A stretch of 35,836 nt of DNA from an uncultured Clostridium sp. (GTDB taxonomy: Bacteria > Bacillota > Clostridia > Clostridiales > Clostridiaceae), in contig NZ_CAMQRY010000009.1 of the NCBI RefSeq assembly GCF_947036855.1, positions 1 through 35,836 on the forward strand, in the 5' to 3' direction. Below are positions 26,954 to 35,563 of this stretch, piece by piece. Under the pieces are notes generated by a model, which saw only the letters and a program-made list of their open reading frames with translations, made no database searches and had not been told where the DNA came from. The position numbers were made by a program, and so were the translations under genes. The stretch's first letter is position 1. The number at the start of each line of letters is the position of its first letter.

Positions 26954-28045
26954 ATGTTTAAAGAAATAAAAGAACTTCCAAGAGGTGCAAGAGATGTTAT
27001 AGGTAGTGAATGTGAAAAAATAAATTTTGTTATAAATAAGTTTAATAATTATTTTGATGGTTTTGCTTATGAAGAGGTTATTACACCAAGTTTTGAGTTT
27101 AAGGATATATTTAACTCAGTAAGTGAAGAAGAACTATATAAATTTTATGATTGCGAGGGAAGAATGCTTAGTCTTAAAGCTGACTCTACACTTGCTATTG
27201 CAAGACTTGTATCAAGTAAGCTCAAAGATAAAAAGCTTCCGCTTAGAATACGATATTCATCAAAAGTCTTTAGAGTAAATAAAAACTTATCTGGAAAGAA
27301 GAATGAAGTTTTTGATGCTGGAATTGAGATAATAGGTGAAAATAAAGAGAATTCTGATATAGAAGCAATAGTTCTTGGGATAGCAGTATTAAAAAATATT
27401 GGTTTTGATGATTTTAAAATTGAGATTGGACATATTGGTATAATGCAAAAAATAATATCTATGTTAAATCTTGATGCAAATAAAGAAAAAAAGTTTATAG
27501 AACTTATAGATGGTAAAAAATTAGTTGATTTAAATTATTTTATAGAGAGTTTAGATATTGCTAGTGATATGAGTGATAGTCTTAAAGAATTACCTTGGTT
27601 ATTTGGAGATATAGATAAGATTACTGGAAGTACAATAGCTAAAAATAAAGAGCTAAAGGATTATATTGACTATCTTAAATTAATAAATGATAAGCTTACA
27701 AGCCTTGGATTTGCTAAGTATTTGAGTTTTGATTTAGGTGTTGCAAGTAAGATAGATTATTACTCAGGTATTGTTTTTAAAGCATATATAAATGGGGCTT
27801 CAAATGATATTTTGCAAGGTGGAAGGTATGATAATCTTATGAATTCTTATGGTAGAGAACTTGGGGCTATTGGCTTTTCACTACGAGTTGATGATATTGC
27901 AGGTTTAATATGTGAAAAGAGTTTACCTAGTAAAAAAGCATTAAAACTTTCATATAATGATGAAAATTATTTTGAAATATTAAAAGATGCTATAAAACTT
28001 AGAGAATCAGGTGAAGAGGTTTCTCTAGTTAAGGAGGAGATATAG
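26954..28045 (+). CDS. hisZ: ATP phosphoribosyltransferase regulatory subunit HisZ
   Basis: HisZ resembles the catalytic core of histidyl-tRNA synthetase and forms a complex with the short HisG, which needs it for activity and histidine feedback. The 363-residue product starts at ATG 26954 after AAGGAGG. Class II synthetase-like features are LPRGARDVIG at the N-terminus, the motif 2-like region around RYSSKVFRVNKN, and DYYSGIVFKAY with QGGRYDNLM toward the C-terminus. It lacks the anticodon-binding domain of a true HisRS. Its stop TAG touches the hisG ATG. Together with the 207-residue HisG it shows the heteromeric type of ATP-PRT. Confidence 0.93.
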   Translation: MFKEIKELPRGARDVIGSECEKINFVINKFNNYFDGFAYEEVITPSFEFKDIFNSVSEEELYKFYDCEGRMLSLKADSTLAIARLVSSKLKDKKLPLRIRYSSKVFRVNKNLSGKKNEVFDAGIEIIGENKENSDIEAIVLGIAVLKNIGFDDFKIEIGHIGIMQKIISMLNLDANKEKKFIELIDGKKLVDLNYFIESLDIASDMSDSLKELPWLFGDIDKITGSTIAKNKELKDYIDYLKLINDKLTSLGFAKYLSFDLGVASKIDYYSGIVFKAYINGASNDILQGGRYDNLMNSYGRELGAIGFSLRVDDIAGLICEKSLPSKKALKLSYNDENYFEILKDAIKLRESGEEVSLVKEEI

Positions 28046-28669
28046 ATGACTATAAATATTGCATTAACTAAAGGTAGACTTGAAAAAGATGCTATTGAGC
28101 TTTTTGAAAAAGCAGGATTTGATTGTACAAGTCTTAAAAATAAAGGCAGGAAATTAGTTTTTAGAGATGAAAAAAATGATATTAATTATTTTTTAGTTAA
28201 ATCAGCTGATGCCATAACTTATGTGGAACATGGAGTTGCAGACCTTGCTATAGTTGGGAAAGATACTCTTATGTGTTCTAGTAAAGATTATTATGAAATT
28301 TTGGATTTAAAGCTTGGGGTATGTAAATTTATAGTAGCTAGTATGCCGAGTATAAATATTTTTGAAAGAGTTGGTCATGTGAAAATTGCATCTAAATATC
28401 CAGAAGTTGCTAGTGAATATTTTAAAAGTAGATATATGGATGTAGAGATTATAAAAATAGAAGGTTCTGTAGAGCTTGCACCAATACTTGGATTATGTGA
28501 TGGGATTGTTGATATTATGGAAACAGGGACAACACTTAAAGAGAATGGACTTATAGTTTTAGATGATGTTTGTGATATTAGTGCAAGGCTTATAGCTAAT
28601 AAGGCAAGTTTTAAAATAAATCAAGAAATTATAACTGCTTTCATAAAAAAGATTGAAAATGTAGTTTAA
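28046..28669 (+). CDS. hisG: ATP phosphoribosyltransferase, short catalytic form
   Basis: HisG condenses ATP and PRPP, the first step of histidine synthesis. At 207 residues it is the short form that lacks the C-terminal ACT-like histidine-binding domain and depends on HisZ. Seen are the opening ALTKGRLEKDAIELFEKAG, the VEHGVADLAIVGKD segment, and the PRPP-binding ILGLCDGIVDIMETGTTLKENGL. The ATG abuts the hisZ stop, with the ribosome site AAGGAGGA inside hisZ, so translation is probably coupled. Confidence 0.96.
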   Translation: MTINIALTKGRLEKDAIELFEKAGFDCTSLKNKGRKLVFRDEKNDINYFLVKSADAITYVEHGVADLAIVGKDTLMCSSKDYYEILDLKLGVCKFIVASMPSINIFERVGHVKIASKYPEVASEYFKSRYMDVEIIKIEGSVELAPILGLCDGIVDIMETGTTLKENGLIVLDDVCDISARLIANKASFKINQEIITAFIKKIENVV

Positions 28670-28696
28670 GAAATTTGGGTGAAGGGGGAGAATTAT

Positions 28697-29980
28697 ATGT
28701 TAAAGGTTAACTTATTTAAAGAAGGGGATGACATTGTTTCTCTATTTAAGGATAGAGAAGTTGAGGCATCTTTAGAAGTTGAGAATAGTGTGAAAAAAAT
28801 ATTGAATGATATCAAAAATAATGGTGATGAAAGTTTAATATATTATACAAAGAAATTTGATGGAGTTTACCTAGAAAATTTTTTAGTAAGTGATGATGAG
28901 TTAAAAAGAGCGGCGAGGGAAGTAACAAATAAATTTTTCTTAGCACTTGAGGCTGCAAAGGAAAATATAGAGAAGTTTCATAAAAATCAAGTTCAAAATT
29001 CATATATCAATTTTGAAGAAAATGGAGTTTTACTAGGGCAAAGAATTCTTCCTTTAGAAAAAGTTGGAGTATATGTTCCAGGGGGAACAGCTGCTTATCC
29101 TTCTTCAGTTTTAATGAATGTTATTCCAGCAAAAGTTGCAGGTGTTAAAGAAATTATTATGGTTACACCACCAAGTAGTGATGGGGGAATTAATCCATAT
29201 ATAGCAGCAGCAGCAATTGTTGCAGGAGTAGATAAGGTTTATAAAATAGGTGGAGCACAGGCAATAGGAGCTTTAGCATATGGAACAAAAACTATTGGGA
29301 AGGTTGATAAGATAGTTGGTCCAGGAAATATATATGTAGCAACTGCAAAAAAGATGGTTTATGGAATTGTTGATATAGATATGATTGCAGGGCCAAGTGA
29401 GATTCTTATAATTGCAGATGAGTTTGCAAATCCAAGTTATGTAGCAGCAGATATGTTATCACAGGCTGAACATGATGTACTTGCAGCTAGTATTTTAGTT
29501 ACAGATTCTAAAAAACTTTATGAAGAGGTAAATCAAGAGATTATAAGACAAACAGAACTTTTAAGTAGAAAAGATATAATAAAACAATCAATAAAGAATT
29601 ATGGACAGGCTATAATTTGTAAAGATTTAAATGAAGCAGTAAAAATAGCTAATGAGTTTGCTCCAGAACATTTAGAGATAATGACAAAAGATCCTATGCA
29701 GTATTTAGATAAAGTGAAAAATGCCGCATCTGTATTTTTAGGGTATAACACACCAGAACCGGTAGGAGATTATTTTGCAGGGGTAAACCATGTGCTTCCA
29801 ACAAGTAGAACAGCTAGGTTTTTCTCGCCATTATCAGTAGACAGTTTTATTAAAAAAATATCATTTACTAAATATACAAAAGAAGCTCTTTTAGAAAATG
29901 GTGAAAAAATTATGCTTTTAGCACGAAAAGAAGGACTTACAGCACATGAAAATTCTATAAAAGTTAGGTTAGGAGAGTAA
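28697..29980 (+). CDS. hisD: Histidinol dehydrogenase
   Basis: HisD oxidises histidinol to histidine in two NAD+-dependent steps with a zinc ion. Started at ATG 28697, 6 bases after AGGGGGAG, it has 427 residues, normal for the family; an in-frame GTG at 28679 precedes the site. Signatures include VGVYVPGGTAAYPSSVLMN, VYKIGGAQAIGALAYGT, VDKIVGPGNIYVATAKK, IAGPSEILIIAD, the zinc-site segment DMLSQAEHD, and the C-terminal catalytic region EHLEIMT and AGVNHVLPTS. Confidence 0.97.
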   Translation: MLKVNLFKEGDDIVSLFKDREVEASLEVENSVKKILNDIKNNGDESLIYYTKKFDGVYLENFLVSDDELKRAAREVTNKFFLALEAAKENIEKFHKNQVQNSYINFEENGVLLGQRILPLEKVGVYVPGGTAAYPSSVLMNVIPAKVAGVKEIIMVTPPSSDGGINPYIAAAAIVAGVDKVYKIGGAQAIGALAYGTKTIGKVDKIVGPGNIYVATAKKMVYGIVDIDMIAGPSEILIIADEFANPSYVAADMLSQAEHDVLAASILVTDSKKLYEEVNQEIIRQTELLSRKDIIKQSIKNYGQAIICKDLNEAVKIANEFAPEHLEIMTKDPMQYLDKVKNAASVFLGYNTPEPVGDYFAGVNHVLPTSRTARFFSPLSVDSFIKKISFTKYTKEALLENGEKIMLLARKEGLTAHENSIKVRLGE

Positions 29981-29984
29981 GCTT

Positions 29985-30989
29985 ATGAAGAATATTTATT
30001 TAGACAGTAATGAAAATTTATATAATCCATATAATTGTTTAAAGAATGAATTTATAAATGAGTTTTTAAATATAAATTTTTCAAAGTATCCAGACAATAT
30101 ATATAACGATTTAAGAGAGGGCTATGCAAAGTATGTAGGGCTTGAAACTTATAATATTATGTCAGGGAATGGTTCTGATGAGATGTTAAATCTTATAATA
30201 TCAACTTATATAGGCAAAGGGGATATACTTTTAACATTTGCACCAGATTTTTCAATGTATGACTATTATGTAAATCAGAATGAAGGTGTAATTAAAAAGT
30301 ATGCAGTAAATCCTGAAAAGTTTATAGTGGAAGATTTTATAACTTTTATAGAAGAGGTAAATCCCAAAATTGTGATGTTTTCAAATCCTAATAATCCCAC
30401 TGGTATGGGTATAGCAGCTAAAGAAATAGAAAAAATACTTATAAGATTTAAAGATATTAAGATAGTTGTAGATGAAGCTTATTATGAGTTTTTTAAGGAA
30501 TCTGTAATTGACAAAATTAATGTCTATAAGAATTTGATTGTTACAAGAACATTATCAAAAGCTTTTGGACTTGCTAGTTTAAGAGTTGGGTTTTTAATAT
30601 CGAATATAGATGAAATTAAAAAGTTGCTTGATGTAAAAGTTCCTTATAATGTTAATAGTATTTCACAGGTTTTAGCTACTAGGGCATTAAAAGATACTAG
30701 TCTTATGCAAAATTCAGTTGAAAAGATTATAAAACTTAGAGGAGAATTATTTATAGAGCTTGAAAAAATAAATATAGATGGAATAAAGTTTGTGAAAAGT
30801 AGAGCTAATTATATATATGCTTATGGAGAATCAGCTTTAAAAATAGAAAAGATTTTAAATAAAGTTGGAATTATTATGAGAAAGTTTGATGATACAAGAA
30901 TTAGGATAACAATAGGAACAGATAAGCATAATGAGCTTATCTTAAATGTATTAAGGAGTGAATTTAAGGATGAGAAAAGCACAGATTAA
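29985..30989 (+). CDS. hisC: Histidinol-phosphate aminotransferase
   Basis: HisC is a PLP enzyme that makes histidinol phosphate from imidazole acetol phosphate and glutamate. The 334 residues are slightly fewer than the usual 345-360. It shows YLDSNENLYNPY at the N-terminus, SGNGSDEMLNLIIS, FSNPNNPTGMG, VVDEAYYEF and the cofactor lysine Lys192 in TRTLSKAFGLASLRVGF. The gene starts 4 bases after hisD and ends 20 bases inside hisB. Confidence 0.95.
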   Translation: MKNIYLDSNENLYNPYNCLKNEFINEFLNINFSKYPDNIYNDLREGYAKYVGLETYNIMSGNGSDEMLNLIISTYIGKGDILLTFAPDFSMYDYYVNQNEGVIKKYAVNPEKFIVEDFITFIEEVNPKIVMFSNPNNPTGMGIAAKEIEKILIRFKDIKIVVDEAYYEFFKESVIDKINVYKNLIVTRTLSKAFGLASLRVGFLISNIDEIKKLLDVKVPYNVNSISQVLATRALKDTSLMQNSVEKIIKLRGELFIELEKINIDGIKFVKSRANYIYAYGESALKIEKILNKVGIIMRKFDDTRIRITIGTDKHNELILNVLRSEFKDEKSTD

Positions 30990-31554
30990 AAGAAAAACAA
31001 ATGAAACAGATATTTATATATCTTTAAATTTAGACGGTAGTTCAAATAAAAGTATAAATAGTGGAATAGGGTTTTTAGATCATATGCTAGAATTATTTGC
31101 ATTTCACTCAGGAATAGATTTAGATTTAGTTTGTAGTGGTGATTTAAATGTTGATGACCATCATAGTGTAGAGGATATAGGAATAGTATTTGGTGAATGT
31201 ATTTTATCAGCACTTGGTGATAAAAGAGGGATAAATAGATATGGGAATTTCTATCTTCCTATGGATGAAACTTTAGCAAGGGCTACAGTTGATATAAGTG
31301 GAAGAAGTTTTTTAGTTTTTGATGCTGAGTTTAAATCAGATAGAGTAGGAGATTTATCAACACAAATGGTTGAAGAATTTTTTAGAGCATTAGCATTTTC
31401 AGCAAAGATGACTCTTCATATAAATATTTTATATGGGAAGAATGATCATCATAAAGTGGAAGCTATATTTAAAGCAGTAGCAAGAGCAATTAAAGAAGCA
31501 ATATATGTTGATGAAAATAATATGAGGGTACAAAGTAGTAAGGGGCTTTTATAG
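30970..31554 (+). CDS. hisB: Imidazoleglycerol-phosphate dehydratase
   Basis: HisB dehydrates imidazole glycerol phosphate with Mn2+. The single-domain 194-residue enzyme lacks the histidinol-phosphatase domain found fused in enterobacteria. Metal-binding signatures are GIGFLDHMLELFAFHSG and DDHHSVEDIG, repeated near the C-terminus as YGKNDHHKVEAIFKA. ATG 30970 overlaps hisC by 20 bases; AAGGAG at 30953-30958 is a little distant (11 bases), and a closer AAGG abuts the ATG, so initiation probably relies on coupling to hisC. No hisH lies between it and hisA, only 9 bases. Confidence 0.96.
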   Translation: MRKAQIKRKTNETDIYISLNLDGSSNKSINSGIGFLDHMLELFAFHSGIDLDLVCSGDLNVDDHHSVEDIGIVFGECILSALGDKRGINRYGNFYLPMDETLARATVDISGRSFLVFDAEFKSDRVGDLSTQMVEEFFRALAFSAKMTLHINILYGKNDHHKVEAIFKAVARAIKEAIYVDENNMRVQSSKGLL

Positions 31555-31563
31555 GAGGATTAT

Positions 31564-32283
31564 ATGATAGTTATACCAGCAATTGATATTATAAATGGAA
31601 ATGCAGTTAGATTATATAAAGGTGATTATTCAAAGGAAGAGGTAATATCTAGTGATATTATAGGGCTTGCTAAAGGATTTGAAAAAGTAGGAGCTAAGTT
31701 TTTACATTTAGTTGATTTAGATGGAGCTAAAAAAGGTGAAGTTGTAAATATATCTATAATTGAGGATATTGTTAGAAGTATAGAAACTCCAGTTGAAGTT
31801 GGTGGTGGAGTTAGAAGTATGGAAAGTATAGATAAACTTATAAATATAGGCGTTAAAAGAGTTATACTTGGAACTTCTGCAATAAAAGATAAAGAACTAC
31901 TTTTAAAATCAGTTGAAAAATATGGTGAGAGAATAGCTGTAGGAGTTGATTTTAAAGGAAATAAGGTTTGCACTAATGGGTGGCTTGAAAAAAGTGATAA
32001 AACATATATGGAATTTTGCAAAGAACTTGCAGATATAGGGGTTCAAAATATAATTATCACAGATATATCAAAAGATGGAACACTTGAAGGCAGCAATACA
32101 GAATGCTTAAGGGAGTTATCAAAGATTTCAGGAATTAAGATAACAGCATCAGGTGGAGTTAAAGACATAAATGATATAAAAAAAATTAATGAGATTGGAG
32201 TTTATGGAGTTATAACTGGTAAGGCTATATACTCAAAAACTTTAGATTTAAATGAAGCTATAAAATTAACAAATATAAAATAA
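31564..32283 (+). CDS. hisA: ProFAR isomerase HisA
   Basis: HisA catalyses the Amadori rearrangement of ProFAR to PRFAR. The 239-residue half-repeat TIM barrel shows the catalytic Asp8 in IPAIDIINGNAVRLYKG, phosphate-binding EVGGGVRSME and the second-half copy TASGGVKDINDI, and the second catalytic Asp within GVDFKGNKV. It is the paralogue of the next gene, hisF. The start ATG follows AGGAGG. Confidence 0.96.
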   Translation: MIVIPAIDIINGNAVRLYKGDYSKEEVISSDIIGLAKGFEKVGAKFLHLVDLDGAKKGEVVNISIIEDIVRSIETPVEVGGGVRSMESIDKLINIGVKRVILGTSAIKDKELLLKSVEKYGERIAVGVDFKGNKVCTNGWLEKSDKTYMEFCKELADIGVQNIIITDISKDGTLEGSNTECLRELSKISGIKITASGGVKDINDIKKINEIGVYGVITGKAIYSKTLDLNEAIKLTNIK

Positions 32284-32296
32284 GAGGTGATTATTA

Positions 32297-33058
32297 ATGA
32301 GTGGTAAAAAAATAATTCCATGTCTTGATATGAAGAATGGAAAAGTAGTAAAAGGAATAAACTTTGTAAATATAAAAGAAGTTGGCGACCCAGTAGAAAT
32401 GGCTAAAGATTATTGTATGCAAGGTGCTGATGAACTTGTATTTTTAGATATTGCTGCAACAGTTGAAGAAAGAAAAACAAGAAAAGATTTAGTTACTAAA
32501 ATTTCTAAAAATATAAATATTCCATTTACTGTTGGTGGTGGAATTAGGAGTTTAGAAGATGTTGAAGAGGTGTTAGCCGCAGGAGCAGATAAAGTAGGAA
32601 TAAATTCAGCAGCTATAAAAGATAAAGTATTTTTTAAATCTGCAATAGATAAGTTTACAGCAGAAAAAATAGTTTTAGCTTTAGATGGTAAAAGAAATGA
32701 TAAGGGGACATGGAATGTTGTTGTAAATGGAGGAATGGTTGATACAGGGATTGATGCAATAGAGTGGGCAAAAGAAGCTAAAAGTTTAGGTGTTAAAGAA
32801 ATTCTTTTAACTTCACTTGATGAAGATGGTGAGAAAAAAGGTTATGACTTAGCTTTTACAAAAGCAATTAAGGATGCAACAAATGCTATTGTTATTGCTT
32901 CAGGTGGATGTGGAAAGCTTGAAGATTTCTATGATGTATTTAAAAGTGATATAGCTGATAGTGGGCTTGCAGCTTCAATTTTTCATTATAAAGAAATTGG
33001 AATTAAAGAACTTAAAGCATATTTAAAAGAAAAAGGTGTTTCACTTTATAAGGAGTAA
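32297..33058 (+). CDS. hisF: Imidazole glycerol phosphate synthase, cyclase subunit HisF
   Basis: HisF joins ammonia to PRFAR and splits it into IGP and AICAR. The 253-residue barrel retains both catalytic aspartates, Asp11 in IPCLDMKNGKVVKG and Asp130 in LALDGKR, and phosphate loops VGGGIRSLED and IASGGCGKLED. It normally receives ammonia through a tunnel from the glutaminase HisH. No hisH is next to it or anywhere in the window, so either HisH is encoded elsewhere or HisF uses free ammonia. The start follows AGAGGTGA. Confidence 0.97.
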   Translation: MSGKKIIPCLDMKNGKVVKGINFVNIKEVGDPVEMAKDYCMQGADELVFLDIAATVEERKTRKDLVTKISKNINIPFTVGGGIRSLEDVEEVLAAGADKVGINSAAIKDKVFFKSAIDKFTAEKIVLALDGKRNDKGTWNVVVNGGMVDTGIDAIEWAKEAKSLGVKEILLTSLDEDGEKKGYDLAFTKAIKDATNAIVIASGGCGKLEDFYDVFKSDIADSGLAASIFHYKEIGIKELKAYLKEKGVSLYKE

Positions 33059-33064
33059 ATAAAT

Positions 33065-33406
33065 ATGGAAAATAAGTATGATATAGATTTTGCAAAAGGA
33101 AATGGTCTTGTTCCTGCAATAATTCAAGACTATGATACAAAAAAAGTATTAATGCTTGGTTATATGAATGAAGAAAGTCTAAAAAAAACATTAGAAACAG
33201 GTAGAACTTATTTTTATTCAAGAAGCAGAAAAAAACTTTGGAATAAGGGTGAAACATCAGGTCATTTTCAAGAAGTTAAGGATATAAGAATAGATTGTGA
33301 TAATGATACTATACTGGTTTTAGTAAAACAGATTGGTGTAGCTTGTCATACTGGGAGAAGAAGTTGTTTTTATAAGGATATAAATGGGGAGGAAGTTTAT
33401 GAGTAA
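33065..33406 (+). CDS. hisI: Phosphoribosyl-AMP cyclohydrolase
   Basis: HisI opens the adenine ring of PR-AMP. The 113-residue stand-alone enzyme shows [18 protein letters not shown], the substrate segment [19 protein letters not shown], and the metal-binding cysteines in [21 protein letters not shown]. It is not fused to HisE as in many bacteria, but the two genes overlap by 8 bases. Confidence 0.97.
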   Translation: MENKYDIDFAKGNGLVPAIIQDYDTKKVLMLGYMNEESLKKTLETGRTYFYSRSRKKLWNKGETSGHFQEVKDIRIDCDNDTILVLVKQIGVACHTGRRSCFYKDINGEEVYE

Positions 33407-33725
33407 TATAATAAATGAATTATATGGTGTTATAAATGATAGAAAAGTTAATAAAGTAGCAGACTCATATACAAGTTATCTATTTACTAAAGGTAAAGAT
33501 AAGATACTAAAAAAAATGGGTGAAGAGGCAATTGAGGTTATAATAGCAGCTAAAAGTGATGATAAAAATGAGCAGGTAGAAGAATTTAGCGATCTTATAT
33601 ACCATATGCTTGTTTTAATGAATGAACTTGATATAAGTGTTGATGATATAAGTCAAAGTCTTGAAAAAAGAAGAAGTAAAATAGGTAATTTAAAAAAAGA
33701 AAGAGCTGATATAGAAATATTATAA
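33399..33725 (+). CDS. hisE: Phosphoribosyl-ATP pyrophosphatase
   Basis: HisE hydrolyses PR-ATP to PR-AMP, the step before HisI. From ATG 33399, 6 bases after GGGGAGG, the protein has 108 residues; the ATG at 33384 lies before the ribosome site. The MazG-like fold shows the Mg2+-binding acidic residues in [14 protein letters not shown] and [14 protein letters not shown]. It is the last gene of the his operon, which lacks hisH and a histidinol phosphatase gene. Confidence 0.95.
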   Translation: MSNIINELYGVINDRKVNKVADSYTSYLFTKGKDKILKKMGEEAIEVIIAAKSDDKNEQVEEFSDLIYHMLVLMNELDISVDDISQSLEKRRSKIGNLKKERADIEIL

Positions 33726-33760
33726 AAAATACCCTGAAGAAAAAATCTTCAGGGTATTTT
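33726..33760 (+). terminator. Terminator of the his operon
   Basis: A 15-bp stem (33726-33740, complement 33746-33760) with core ACCCTGAAGA/TCTTCAGGGT and loop AAAAA, ending in TTTT. Confidence 0.93.
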
Positions 33761-33769
33761 ATTATGTGC

Positions 33770-33833
33770 TACTGTGGAATAAAGGGGATTAAACAAAAAT
33801 AAACATATAATATATATTCTTTTTGCCACAGTA
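33770..33833. repeat. Widely spaced inverted repeat TACTGTGG / CCACAGTA
   Basis: Arms of 8 bp at 33770-33777 and 33826-33833, flanking 48 AT-rich bases, just after the his terminator. No ORF lies inside. It could be a remnant of a small mobile element, an operator pair or chance. The remaining intergenic DNA up to 33995 is AT-rich with only weak promoter-like matches (TAAAAT at 33936). Confidence 0.35.
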
Positions 33834-33995
33834 AATATAGGTATAATTTTATGTCACAACTAGATTATTAACTAAAATAATAAATGATATACATAAAATT
33901 AATTATTATGTTATTTTTATAATATTATTCTATGTTAAAATATTAGTGTAAATAATTAACAAAGATGTAATTTAATGAGTTTGATAGGGGGAAAT

Positions 33996-34649
33996 ATGGG
34001 GATTATTCATTATTGGTCAGATTATGTAAAAAAGTATAGAGATTATATAAAAACAGATAAATATATAGTTGCTTTTGATGTAAAGGATTTAGATTTAAAA
34101 AAAGATTATAATAAATATTTTTTCTTCAAAAAAAGAGAAGAAGTTATAAAATTTTTAAAATACGTTGTACTACCAAGTTTTATTTATAATAAGCTTGATA
34201 TTACTCATGAGGAAGATAAAATAATAGTACAAGATTATAAAGATGTTTTAAATTTTTTTGTATCGAATGAAATAAATAATAGTAAGGAAATTATAAAAAG
34301 ATATTCATTTTTTTATAATTCATTAGAAGAGTTTGAATATGAAAAAAATAATGTGGGTGAAGAAACATTTTTAAATCTTATAGAAACAATAAATTTTTAC
34401 TTTGATAATGATAAATTAAAAAAATCTAAGGTTAATGTATATTCTGGTACAGAAGAACTTTTAGATAGTATTTCAAATAATAATGATGAGTATTTTAGTG
34501 AGAAGTTTAGGAAAATTATAGGTGCGAAAAGTGAGGATGAATTAAAGATGTTTTTAGCTGATAATAAAAATAATGAAGCTATTATAAACTTTATTATTGA
34601 TATGACATCTGAAATTCATAATGGAGAAAATATAATAATTGAAGTATAA
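33996..34649 (+). CDS. Hypothetical protein, unrecognised
   Basis: I do not recognise this 217-residue protein. It is very rich in Lys, Asn, Glu, Phe, Tyr and Ile and appears soluble and mostly helical, without a signal peptide, membrane segment or cysteine. The opening is MGIIHYWSDYVKKYRDYIKT. A region near 70-90 reads DITHEEDKIIVQDYKDVLNFF, and the last 50 residues (ENNNDEYFSEKFRKIIGA and following) look like a helical bundle. ATG 33996 is preferred, since AGGGGG lies 4 bases before it; an upstream in-frame ATG at 33975 has no ribosome site. It is a single-gene unit that shares a terminator with the convergent methyltransferase gene. Confidence 0.7.
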   Translation: MGIIHYWSDYVKKYRDYIKTDKYIVAFDVKDLDLKKDYNKYFFFKKREEVIKFLKYVVLPSFIYNKLDITHEEDKIIVQDYKDVLNFFVSNEINNSKEIIKRYSFFYNSLEEFEYEKNNVGEETFLNLIETINFYFDNDKLKKSKVNVYSGTEELLDSISNNNDEYFSEKFRKIIGAKSEDELKMFLADNKNNEAIINFIIDMTSEIHNGENIIIEV

Positions 34650-34677
34650 AAATAAACTAGCATTTGCTAGTTTATTT
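34650..34677. terminator. Bidirectional terminator overlapping the stop codon of the minus-strand gene
   Basis: A 12-bp stem AAATAAACTAGC (34650-34661) / GCTAGTTTATTT (34666-34677) with loop ATTT. T's follow on the + strand and A's precede on the left, so it can serve both genes. It includes the stop codon of the methyltransferase (34667-34669). Confidence 0.9.
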
Positions 34678-35533
34678 TTTTGAATATTGCAGTGCACCAC
34701 TCATTTGTTTGAACTTTTTCTGTTATCTCAAAATTAAATTTTTCAACTTCTTGTTTAACAAAGTCAAAGCTCCATTCAACAAGTCCAGATACAAGTAACA
34801 TACCATCATTTTTAATATGATTATCTATATACTCCATAAACATCTGAGTTTCTTCACCACCGATATTTATGTAAATCCAATCATATTTATCGTCAACTGA
34901 AAAATCGTTAGTTAGAGCATTACCAACTTTAACTTCTACATTTGAAAGATTATTAAGATCAGAATTAAGATTTACTTCTTCAGAAACATCACGTATATCT
35001 ATTGCAGTAACTTTTTTAGCATTTTTCATAGCTGTTGCAATTGATAATATTCCAGAACCAGTTCCAAGATCCATAACTGTTTTATCTGAAAAATCTTTGC
35101 TAAGTATAAGTGCTAGGATATCTTTTGTTGTTTCATGAAGTCCTGTACCAAAAGCACCTTGTGATATAAAGTTAATTCTATTTTTTATATTTGTAGATTC
35201 ACTTGGGTGTATAAGAATCCAATCATCATTTATTTCAACTGATGGGAAAATATCTTCTTCATATGTATAGTTTTCTTCTTTAGTAGTAAAATCTTTACTT
35301 TCTAAAATTTCACAAAGTGAGTTTGTGAAAGTATTTAAATCTTTATTTTCACCCTCAAAAACTATATTAAGGTCTAATGTTTCATTTTCTTTTTCTTCAT
35401 ATCCATAACCCCAGTTATCTGTTGTTATATGTAGTGGGGCTTCATAGTAGACATTGAATATTTCATTAAATTGAAGTTTTTCAACTTTAGAATCAACATC
35501 ATTGCTATTTGTTTTAAATGTAATTATAAACAT
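34667..35533 (-). CDS. PrmA-like (ribosomal protein L11) methyltransferase
   Basis: A 288-residue SAM-dependent methyltransferase resembling PrmA, which trimethylates ribosomal protein L11. Features in order are an N-terminal domain with DNWGYGY and a WILIHPSES segment like the PrmA linker, then ISQGAFGTGLHETT (PrmA usually AFGTGTHPTT), SAM motif I VMDLGTGSGILSIAT, the acidic VTAIDI, and YINIGGEE at the place of the PrmA NI-L-A motif. The departures at these sites and the lack of dnaJ or a 16S methyltransferase gene nearby suggest a PrmA paralogue with possibly another target. The start follows AAGGAGG on the minus strand. Confidence 0.75.
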   Translation of the reverse strand: MFIITFKTNSNDVDSKVEKLQFNEIFNVYYEAPLHITTDNWGYGYEEKENETLDLNIVFEGENKDLNTFTNSLCEILESKDFTTKEENYTYEEDIFPSVEINDDWILIHPSESTNIKNRINFISQGAFGTGLHETTKDILALILSKDFSDKTVMDLGTGSGILSIATAMKNAKKVTAIDIRDVSEEVNLNSDLNNLSNVEVKVGNALTNDFSVDDKYDWIYINIGGEETQMFMEYIDNHIKNDGMLLVSGLVEWSFDFVKQEVEKFNFEITEKVQTNEWCTAIFKKIN

Positions 35534-35544
35534 AAAAAATTCCT

Positions 35545-35560
35545 CCTTAGTTATCTAAGG
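35545..35560. repeat. Perfect inverted repeat at the start of the methyltransferase transcript
   Basis: CCTTAG-TTAT-CTAAGG. On the minus strand its 3' arm supplies the AAGG of the ribosome site AAGGAGG, and the predicted transcription start (about 35557) falls inside it. It could be an operator over +1 or an RNA hairpin over the ribosome site. Confidence 0.45.
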
Positions 35561-35563
35561 GTT

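Noticed and set aside
31626-32021. 131-residue minus-strand open frame inside hisA
   Set aside because: Antisense to conserved barrel strands of HisA, with biased composition and no start signals.
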